Positions 9,405 through 17,559 of a stretch of DNA of 24,368 nt are shown here, one piece after another (the stretch's first letter is position 1; every line of letters begins with the position of its first letter). The position numbers were made by a program, and so were the translations under genes. The stretch comes from Asparagopsis taxiformis (taxonomy: Eukaryota; Rhodophyta; Florideophyceae; Bonnemaisoniales; Bonnemaisoniaceae). The notes beneath the pieces were generated by a model. That model worked only from the letters and a program-made list of their open reading frames with translations, ran no database searches and had not been told where the DNA came from. The stretch lies in contig JALQPE010000307.1 in assembly GCA_030407315.1 (NCBI GenBank), positions 1-24,368 of the forward strand, written 5' to 3'.

Positions 9405-10895
9405 GTAGAGGATAGAACGACGGTGAGTATGCCAGTTTGGAGAGTATGCAGCGAGGGAAGCGTGTGTTTTGAGTCGTACTGTTGTCGTTGATGCGATATT
9501 GATTCATTAGAAGCTTCGTGAGTCATGGTTTGCATGTTGTGAACCATGGGAGGCAGGTAAGTAAGTGAGTCTCGCGGGTGTGCAATAAGGGATGCATGGG
9601 TTTTTAGTCTGACTGTTCTGGTTCATTTTGATGTTGTATAGGTGGTGCAGGAATAGTGATGAAGTAAGGTAAGTTTCATTGAGCTGAAAGACGGGTTTCG
9701 CGATGAAATGGAATGCTGACTACATTTTTTCGTTGCACGATTTGTGAATTATTGGTTGTATTGTTTGTATGATGCAACGAGATGAAGAGGTTAAGTGCGT
9801 CCTGAGGGTATGAAGCGAGGGAAGTGTTTGTTTTAAATTTGACTGTCGTCTTTTATGCAATATTTATTTATTGGGAGCTTAGTGAGTCATGGTGCATATT
9901 TGCTGAAGGGTGGAAGGGAGGTAGGCGAGCATTTGAGGGGTGCAGTGAGTGGAATGTGGGTTTTGAGTCTGACTGCTGTGGTTGATGTTGATTTTGTGTA
10001 GGTGATTCTGGAATGGTGATGACGGAAGGTAAGTTACATTGAGCGCCTAGTTAAGTTGCGCGAAGATATGGAATGCTGACTACATTTTTTTGTACAATTT
10101 TTGACTTATGGTTTCTATTGTGTGCAGGATACAACGAGGGTAAGCGAGTTCTGAGGGTATGCAGCGAGGGAAGCATGGGTTTTCAGTCCGACTGTTGTTG
10201 TTGATTTCGATTTTTTGTAGGTGATGCAGGAATGGTGATGACGGAAGGTAAGTTGCATTTAGCGCGCAGTCCGGTGGTGCGAAGATGCGGAATGTTGACT
10301 TCATTTGTTGGTTGTGAGATTTTCGACTTTTGGTCTGTATTGTGTGTAGAATGAAACGAGAGTAAGTGAGTTCTGAGGGTATGCATCGAGAGAAGTGTTT
10401 GTTTCGAATCTGACTATTGCAGTTAATGCGATATTTATTCATTGGAAGCTTATCCAGTCATGGTGCGTATTGTGTCGAGCGAAGGAAAGTGCGGAAGTTT
10501 TGAGAGTATGCTGAGAGGGACATGTGGGTTTTGAGTCCGACTGTTGTTGTTGATTTCGATTTTATGCAGGTGATGCTGGAATGGTGATGACAGAAGGTAA
10601 GTTTCATTGAGCGCCAAGACTTGTTTTGCGAAGATATGGACTGCTGACTTTGATTATTCATTGCAAGGTTTTTGGATCATGGTTTGTATTGTGTGTAGGA
10701 TGGATGAGAGGTAAGTAAGGGATTTTCTAAGATATCTGGCGTGGTAAGCGTTGCTTTTGAATCTGACTGTTGGGGTTGATGTTGTGTATGTGATGCAGGA
10801 GTGGTGAAGCAGGAACGGCAGGACTCAGGGAGAGTGAAGAAGGGATCTAGGAAGATGGGGAATGAAGCTGTGAGGTGTTTCTGGTATGTGTATAT
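9405..10895 (+). repeat. Degenerate tandem array of micro-exon/intron-like units
   Basis: Three short elements recur, each next to splice-like sequence. Type A (27 nt, GTGATGCAGGAATGGTGATG then ACGGAAG) starts near 9641, 10001, 10220, 10570 and 10790, preceded by a T/G-rich tract ending TAG or CAG and, in the first four copies, followed by GTAAGTT. Type B (11-14 nt, like GATACAACGAG) occurs near 9408, 9770, 10128, 10350 and 10699, often with TGTGTAG before it and GTAAGNGAG after it. Type C (about 17 nt, like TGAAGGGTGGAAGGGAG) occurs near 9533, 9895 and 10468. Spacing of A alternates about 360, 219, 350 and 220 bp, so the higher-order period is about 570 bp. Type A is nine codons and can read DAGMVMTE. 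The last copy continues in the same frame as DAGVVKQERQDSGRVKKGSR and onward to a GTATGTGT donor-like site at about 10883. Either tandemly duplicated real exons of an unknown gene or a satellite derived from them. Confidence 0.5.
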
Positions 10896-11149
10896 TTTCG
10901 GGCATACGATAGAAGTAAGAGTGGGTTTCAAGTCGTGTAAGATTTTGCTGACCATGTTCGTGTTTCATGTCTTGATGATTTAATGGGCTGGGGTGGTGTC
11001 GAGGAAAGCGGGGATGGTATTGGGAAGGAGCAGATTTTTTGTAATCTAGGTCGTGAGGGTTCTTGAAGTATGTGCGGATGGTGGTGCATGGCGTTCGGAT
11101 GGTAGGGAGAACGCGATAGTGAGGGAGATGGGTGATCGACGGTATGCTG

Positions 11150-11250
11150 ACAGGTATTTTGTATTCTGGCTGGATACGTATTTCCTATTCTAACCGGGTA
11201 TTTATTTCCTATTCTGACCAGATATGTATTTCCTATTCTAGAGAGACGTA
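11150..11250. repeat. Short tandem repeat, period about 24 bp
   Basis: Three copies of a unit containing TATTTCCTATTCT (near 11179, 11203, 11227), separated by GACC/AACC-type linkers. Upstream, 10900-11150 holds nothing I recognise. Confidence 0.6.
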
Positions 11251-11362
11251 TTGTATACCAGCAGTTTCGTAAATGAGAGAATAAAATACGGTCCGATATG
11301 GGCCCTTAATTTACCAGCCGCTGTAATTTCTTCCCTCCCGGTTTTTGCTGATATATTGTATA

Positions 11363-11491
11363 CTGAATGTCGGGTCCTAGGATCCCGCCAAACGTACTAG
11401 AGAAACTGGATGTCGGGTCCTAGTATTCCGCCGAACGTACTAGAGAAAGTGGATGTCGGGTCCTAGTATTCCGCCGAACGTACTAGAGAAA
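11363..11491. repeat. Three direct repeats of 43 bp at the element end
   Basis: Units start at 11363, 11406 and 11449 with a constant 43-bp step; each reads CTGGATGTCGGGTCCTAGTA-like then TTCCGCCGAACGTACTAGAGAAA. Units 2 and 3 are nearly identical and unit 1 is more diverged. A fourth start at 11492 turns into GTGGACGTCCGCATCC. No spacers lie between the units. Confidence 0.85.
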
Positions 11492-11635
11492 GTGGACGTC
11501 CGCATCCAAAAAATTTTTATTTTTTTTCGGACGCGGACGTTCATTTGTTCTAGTAAATCTCGGGGCCGACTAGGACCCGTACTAGAGAGACTGGACGTCC
11601 GCGTCCACTTCCGAAAACACAGACGAAACTCCTTG
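11492..11635. repeat. GGACGTCC-rich terminal repeat block, central copy
   Basis: Contains GGACGTCCGC at 11494 and 11593, TACTAGAG near 11580, and an inverted GTGGACGTCCGCATCC / GGACGCGGACG pair flanking an A/T tract (11508-11527). The part at 11590-11630 matches 450-490 in inverted orientation. The 3' end of the ParB-like gene (stop at 11582) lies inside it. Interpreted as the left terminus of the coding element. Confidence 0.6.
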
Positions 11636-12320
11636 TTCTGGTAAAATAGAGTCGTTCAAGACAATTGAGCTCGGGTTTTCTGCAGATTCAATGCGGAAAG
11701 AACTGTTCTGATTACCAATGGTAGAATCTGTATCAGTTTTGATCGGAGCTTTTGCTGTACGTGTATCTCCGTTCTCATCTGGCTTACGTTTAGAGTACTG
11801 AGACTGACCCACTGGCTTATCCTTTGTATTGATGTTGCTCTGTTGTACTGCACATTGCATTTCCCTAGTTTCCCTCTCCGAAATCTTTAGAGATGCGAGA
11901 AACTTGAGCTCCTTTTGTGCAGCTATCGCGGGGTAATGTTTCCTGTACTGCTCAATGAGAATTGGTAATATCTCACGGTTCCCAACGTTTTGCTGGACAT
12001 CCTCGTCAAGTTTAGTGGTACATAGCAGATTGTGTAGTACTGTTGTCATTTCATTCGGCCATTTCTCTCTTTCAAGGAATGCCTTGAACTTTTGAACTTC
12101 CTTGTGAGCAAGAACAGCCTTTTTGAATTGTTCGACAACGGTTGCCGGTTGAGCGGGTTTGATGTACGAGCAAGACGATTTCTTCCGGTGCATCAATCCC
12201 AACTCTGCAATTCGATGAAGAGTATTTATCTGACATTCGATTCCTTCTTCTCCGGGCATAGACTCTGGTGCGGTCATAAACACTGTTGCAGCGATGTGAT
12301 GTGTACAAACTTCCGGAACA
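11582..12320 (-). CDS. C-terminal half of ParB-like protein, in a second frame
   Basis: This frame is open from about 12328 to a TAG or equivalent stop at 11582 and takes over where the upstream ParB frame (12274-13146) ends. It is offset by one base, so the two halves need a frame change in 12274-12328, either an indel, a short intron or a -1 shift. The first in-frame ATG lies in VFMTAPESMPGEEG, coded at about 12280. Its sequence is mostly helical and charged, with KKAVLAHKEVQKFKAFLERE, then VLHNLLCTTKLDEDVQ and a basic/serine-rich tail. No domain is recognised. The last residues, FSEVDADVQSL, are coded by the terminal repeat itself, so the C-terminus comes from transposon-end DNA. A similar end (FSEMDADVHNL, stop near 493) can be read in the left copy of that repeat. 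Confidence 0.55.
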
Positions 12321-13146
12321 CTCGACAATCTACGGTTTCCATGACTTTCTTCTCATCGGAGTTGTCACCATCACCAGCAAGGTCAGGGTGTTCACCATTT
12401 GTAATTTCACCTATAGTCTTTATCACCCTCATTGGAAGCCGCATTGCAGTTGAGGCTGTTTGTTTTACAGTGCTTTCTTTCTGATGACCAAAGCCATCAT
12501 ATGCTGCGGCAACCTCTTTTGCAACAGGTCTTTTCCCATTACGAAGTGTCGTGAGCCGGTCTGCTTCATCCCTCAACCCTTGAAGCATATCGTAGAAAGT
12601 AGACTCAACATAGAATGCATCACTGTGTTTTATATTCTGTTGTCGCGCCAATTGTTTCAATACTTGAATATTACAATCACCCTTGATAATGGTAACTGGC
12701 CACAAAAATCCTTCCCAGGAATCTGGGTACTCGGCAGCAAGATCAGTAATGGCTTTCAGACGATGCATGCCGTCTACAACTCCGTACCAATCCTTCCTGC
12801 TCTTTATTTTCGTGTTTGCTTCGGACTCCGGCAATCCGCATTCGGATTGGAAGTAGTTGCTGATGTAATGATGGAATGAGCCCGAAAGAGAGACAACAAT
12901 TGGTGTATCAGATCCTGCAATATAGTTCAGCCCTCCATTTCCGTTGCTGAGCGATCGTTTCAGGCGCTCAACTCCTGACGGAGATATACATCGAATATTT
13001 GTCAATGGAATGCAAGAGAGAGGATCCACCGAACAGTTTATAGAACCCTCCATGATATCCACGAATAAAGCTTTTGCCATTTCAACCTGTTTTGTTCTTG
13101 GCGGTGAGGAAGGTCTTTCTCTGGTGGCACATGTGTTCCGACCCAT
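12274..13146 (-). CDS. ParB/sulfiredoxin-fold nuclease-like protein, N-terminal half
   Basis: A 290-codon frame starting at ATG 13146. An alternative start is Met23. ParB-type features occur in order: IRCISPSGVERLKRSL (residues 51-66) fits the first strand and helix; TPIVVSLSG (81-89) fits the next strand; YGVVDGMHRLKAITDLA (121-137) is the DGxHR variant of the ParB GERR box; WPVTIIKG (149-156) is the following strand; LARQQNIKHSDAFYVESTF (166-184) fits the ENxxR box. Bacterial ParB proteins bind parS DNA and use CTP; phage and plasmid relatives include nucleases and partners of DNA methylases. Residues 204-250 contain a helix-rich stretch that might be a DNA-binding helix-turn-helix. A role in binding the repeats at the element ends is inferred only. 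It is divergent from the DUF7869-like gene, which starts about 600 bp away. The reading frame breaks at 12274 and continues in the 11582-12320 frame. Confidence 0.75.
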   Translation of the reverse strand: MGRNTCATRERPSSPPRTKQVEMAKALFVDIMEGSINCSVDPLSCIPLTNIRCISPSGVERLKRSLSNGNGGLNYIAGSDTPIVVSLSGSFHHYISNYFQSECGLPESEANTKIKSRKDWYGVVDGMHRLKAITDLAAEYPDSWEGFLWPVTIIKGDCNIQVLKQLARQQNIKHSDAFYVESTFYDMLQGLRDEADRLTTLRNGKRPVAKEVAAAYDGFGHQKESTVKQTASTAMRLPMRVIKTIGEITNGEHPDLAGDGDNSDEKKVMETVDCRVFRKFVHITSLQQCL

Positions 13147-13748
13147 AATATCTTTAGTAAGACCAGATCAGAAACAAAATCGGGCACAAACATAAATCAG
13201 GACCACAGAGTTGCTTTCCCAGACGAAAATGATATTGTGAGTTTGGTGCGCAGTGGAAAGATTCCTGTGGAGACGACCTGAAGCTTGACCAACAGCTGTT
13301 GGTTAGGCTAGCCTAGGCGATGGGCGAGCTTCGAGGGCCTGATTGATACTGTCTGGAAAGTATTACAAGAAAACACATACGGCGTCTCTGTCGTTCACGA
13401 TTCCAGGATCACCTGTTAAAGTGATTAGTTTTTGTTAACGGTAAAAAATAAGTTCTTTTCAAGCTCTAGAAGGCTAGAACAGTGTTGAAGAGGTTAGATT
13501 GCGAAGCTGCCATACGATTAACACTATCGGGCCATACTTTTCAACATACATGCAATACAATATGCTTGAGTGGAGTATTGTGATTGGTAATTCTCAGTGG
13601 CTAGGTCAATATTTTAGTTGCCGAAAATGTGACAGTTGACATACCAGCTGTATCACATTGTATACAGGAGTCCTCGAACAAGTTTTATTTCATATCTTCG
13701 TCAGTGTCATTCAGTGATACAAAGTGGTAGTCACATGACTTTTACATA
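13147..13748. promoter_or_regulatory. Divergent intergenic region between ParB-like and DUF7869-like genes
   Basis: About 600 bp separate the two divergent starts, so promoters for both are expected here. No TATA box, operator or repeated site stands out, and no GGACGTCC or GTGCCGTACGGCAC motif occurs in it. The assignment rests on position only. Confidence 0.35.
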
Positions 13749-13989
13749 ATGATGAAATTTGACTCATACACGGAGAAACTACTTCCATATCCGCCGTGGA
13801 GTGATTCTCATCACTTGGCAGAATGTGACGAGTGCCAGCTCATTGAGAAAGAACCATCAGTGATGTGTACAGAACAATCGAAAAGCCAATATGAATAACG
13901 AACAGAAGAAGTCACGGAGACAGCAGCACGGATGCTCATATAAAAGCTGTAAATTTGACCCTAGTATCATATCGGAATCGGTATTTGGT
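13749..13989 (+). CDS. Candidate N-terminal exon(s) of the DUF7869-like gene
   Basis: Two overlapping plus-strand frames look coding. The first runs from ATG 13749 to TAA 13896-13898 and reads MMKFDSYTEKLLPYPPWSDS then a Cys pair in LAECDECQLIEKE. The second, offset by one base, runs from ATG 13891 to TGA 13999-14001 and reads MNNEQKKSRRQQ, then a cysteine-containing GCSYKSCKFDPSIISESVFG. A GTATGAAG donor-like site follows at 13989, and AG dinucleotides upstream of 14147 could accept. They lie just ahead of the main frame on the same strand. Most likely they are the broken start of the same protein, with one frameshift and one intron. They are too short to prove. Confidence 0.4.
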
Positions 13990-14200
13990 ATGAAGTTATG
14001 AGATATCGATGAATAACGTGTCACGATCCAGGTCGAACAACAATCTGTATACAATGAATTCATCTTCACATATGAAACATATCGCCATAGGTAAGCTCTA
14101 GAAAAGGTTTTGTCTGCTTTCAACTGAATATCAGTATGCATGAATAGGTTCTCAATTGTTTGCGCTGTACGATCTATCCATCATCACTGAGCTCTTCAAA

Positions 14201-16829
14201 ATGTTTCCGTTAACATACATTCAATATTCAGCCACAGAACGATATAGATCATCCCCACTCGGAGAACTGTGCAACTCCCAGAAACCAGTTTCTCATAAAT
14301 TGAACAATTGTCGTTCATTCTTGCCGCATGTATTACACGGTTCAGATGAATACATGACTTCATCAGAGGGGTCTACAATGTCAATCTCGGAAGCTAACTG
14401 TGATGAGCTCTCTGAAAGTTATTTTGCGAACCCCAAGAATTATGATCTTTTCTGCTCGCCCACATATGATGAGCTCGAATCAGCTGCGCATGAAAACTGC
14501 ATGGATGAACATTCGATTGATAAGGTAAATGAGAGTACAGAGAACGATCTCAATAAATCCCCACATTACCCTCCTTTCAGTGTCGAAACAGGAAAGAGAA
14601 AGTACTCGTTCAAGGCTAGGGTTCCTGCAGAAGATGAGGATTCGGACTTGCGGAAGCGCCGGAAGAAGGAAGCAAAGGAAACAGGGATTGGCAGGGATTT
14701 AATCATCCCATTTTCTCACACAATTCAAGTTCGTGGTGACGACCAGAGTCATTTGATGAACATACTCACCAAAGAAAAGTGCTGTAAAAGGATAAAATGT
14801 CTTCGGAAAGTTGACCAACGTTTCCTGGCGTCACAACGTTCAAAAGTTCTCTTGATGAAACAGTATGAAGGGAGGAATTATCTTCAGAGGATGCTCAACA
14901 CCAGCACCAATGCATTTTACTTTAACAAGAATCGCGTTTGCAGCCGTTTCCTTGATAAATGTTTCGGTTTCTCTACTGATCTTCAATGTTCTGTAAAGGG
15001 AACACCCATGAGTCGAAAAACTATGCGTATAACTGGAGTTGGTGGAACCACTGTGGCTGATGGCAGGGAGAGGATCATTACCTTCCTAAAGAGACTGTCG
15101 GAAGGTACTGGAGACCAAATGCCCGACTCTGCAGAACACCATTTGCCTTTCTTCCAGAAGGGGCGCAAGTGTATGACCGGTTCAAGACAGAGTTCGAGCA
15201 AATATACAACTCCAAGCCACCTTCAAGAAGCTATTTCTACAAGACATGGAAGCTTTATGTTCCAAACCTCAAGATCCGAAAAGTCCATCGCTTTACCATC
15301 TGCCATGAGTGTGAGTCATTCCGCTCGGCCCTGAACCGGGCTGGGACCGATAAGAGAAATCAGAAGATGTGCTGAAAGCGAAGCGTAAACATAATGAAAT
15401 GGTTTCACGTGAGAGACAAGAATATTTGCGAAAATGCGAACAATCTATCTTATACCCCTCGCAGTACATGTCTCTGATTGTTGACGGTGCCGACCAGTCG
15501 TCTTTCGGCCTTCCACATTTTACATTCTCAACGAAGAATACAAAAGGTCATTCTCTCAAGGTGAAGCTCGTGGGGGTATTGGAACATGGTAGTGTCAAGC
15601 ATTTATCACTTTACACACTCACAGAGGAGTTTGAGACGGGGGCAAATCATATTATCGAAGCTTTGCACCGTACTATTCAAATGAAGACGCTTTCATATCC
15701 ATCGCTCCCACCTGTGCTCTACGTACAGCTTGATAACTGTATTCGAGAGAATAAGAACAGCTTTTTGCTTGCTTATTTAGAATCTCTTGTCTCTTGGGGT
15801 GTCTTCGGAGAAGTCCACGCTTCATTTTTACCAATCGGGCATACTCACACCGATATAGACCAAACATTTAGTTGTACATCACGACGCCTACGTACAAACG
15901 ACGCAATTACGATGCAGGACTTGATGAGACAGCTCCAGCTTGCCTACACACCCTCTCCTGTTGTCAACAATATGTCCAATATCATCAATTTCTCGGGCCT
16001 GTGCAAACAAGATAACTGCTTGAAGAAAGTGAAGCGATTCACTAGCTTTAGGTATTTCAAGTTTAATCGCACATCTTCTGAGCTTTCTCCAGAGTTTGCG
16101 ACACAAAATGCTTCAGATATTAATAATACGACAAGATACTTCCGTACAAAGTGCTGTGTGAAGACTAACAGTGACGACGACTGGATACCGCTTCTAGAGA
16201 ATGACAGCGATTCAGGCTTTCTTAAGTCTGTTCCTAACTTACACAAGACCCCACCCACCTCAGTAGTTCCTCCTTCTAGCTACATAGAGGTTAATAAGAG
16301 ACTTCAATCGGAAGAGACACGGATCAATGACCCGGCAAAAATGCAGAAACTGAGACATCTAAGGGACCAAGTGTATCAATCTAGGGATATCTCATTTCAT
16401 TGGAACCTTCGAGAATGTTTTGAACTCGCAAATTCTATCTGCAGGACTGACAACACTGGAGAGGACTATAACGCAGAAAGAGATCACCATGATAGAGCAG
16501 AAGCCTTCCAGGATCTCGAATATGAAATCAATACATTCGTGGTAGTGAAAGGAGAGCAACAGTCAGTTATCCTTCCTTTCTGGCTCGGAAACATCAGAAA
16601 TGTGGTGCGGAGCGAGGCTGGAAATGTATCTAAGCTGGAAGTGCATTGGTGGGAATTGCGGAAAGGGACCTCAGCATACTCAGGGTCTTACGCACCTTCA
16701 TTCATACAAAAGGGGAGCAGTAGTGTACCTTGGGTCGATTTAGTCCCCGTGGAGAGTGTCCATGTAAACTTCCATCGGCTTTCAAGTTATAACAAGATTG
16801 GAACTCGTACAATAAATAAGATACGGTAA
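14201..16829 (+). pseudogene. DUF7869-like putative transposase, split over three frames
   Basis: The protein path uses three frames. The first is 14201 to about 15065 (ATG 14201; the frame is open from 14156 without an ATG). The second is about 15061-15355 (EDHYLPKETVGRYWRP, then YDRFKTEFEQIYNS and SYFYKTWKLYVPNLKIRK, with CHECESF). The third is about 15355-16829. The first part has an acidic/serine-rich region, a nuclear-localisation-like LRKRRKKEAK (residues about 150-160) and a CCKRIKC cluster (about 193-200). The third part holds the core: LIVDGADQSSFG (Asp at 15483), VQLDNCIRENKNSF (Asp at 15732) and LPIGHTHTDIDQTFS (15831-15875). This DG-DN-GHTHxDID signature is what I know from DUF7869 proteins of eukaryotic repeats; an RNase H-like integrase fold is suspected from the spacing of acidic residues. 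The C-terminal 300 residues have no recognised domain. Frame changes near 15055-15072 and 15345-15360 suggest recent decay, small introns or sequence errors. Confidence 0.7.
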
Positions 16830-17555
16830 TGCCTGAGCTGAAGAACTGCCTCTGCAGTGGACCTCAGCCTTTTCCAAGCACATTCATAGATCCATGAACA
16901 TAGTTGTGCATCAATCTCTTAGGAAACTGAGCAGGTTTAGATACGCCAGAATCGCTATCTGGATTAGAAATGTGCGCTGAACCATCGTCCGAATCAGCAG
17001 TGGCGCTCGGCGATCTCGAACGCGCTTGGCGTTGTTCGAAGCGAGGCGTAGATTTTGCAGTATCCATAGATGGGCTGGTAACAATGAGACGAGTTTCATA
17101 AGAGGTGAGGATGTGCACGGCGGATATATGCGTGCGTGGTGCCGGGATGGGAAGTCATGGTTTGGTCGTTCAGCGCAAAGAAAGCAGACGCCGCACCTAC
17201 GCTACACATCACATCATCTTTGTGACACCAATTCACCTCTGGCATTCCTACAAAGCCCTTTGGAAAAAATACATCGCGTGAGCACACCACCAGCCCTATG
17301 TAACTAGGTTCGATCGTATGGTGGATGAATTCTTTACACGTGAGCGAAACTGTTAGATTGCAGCAGTGAGTATGTAAGACGCACCGATGGCGCGTCAGGT
17401 ATGACGCTAGACAATTCATCTTTGTACCTTAGTAATGGCATACAAAGAGGAGTTGTGTCGTCACGCGTGGGATGTACATTCATGCCTTCTCATTTGCAGT
17501 GATCGACCCAGACTGTGTCATAATCCTCCTGCCCACCCCAAAGTCTAATGAAGAC
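16830..17555. other. Stretch between transposase end and Prp8 remnant
   Basis: Short frames occur on both strands (16864-17118 minus with an RSRSPS serine/arginine patch; 17096-17419 minus; 17026-17307 plus), but none has a recognisable domain. If the coding element has a right terminal repeat it should lie hereabouts, yet no GGACGTCC or CTAGTA block is visible. Confidence 0.3.
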
Positions 17556-17559
17556 TATC

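Noticed and set aside
11363..11491. CRISPR array
   Set aside because: The 43-bp units are directly adjacent without unique spacers, and no cas-like gene is present.
11582..16829. Integrated plasmid, Polinton or large DNA virus
   Set aside because: No DNA polymerase, capsid, packaging ATPase or replication initiator frame was found; ParB alone is not enough.
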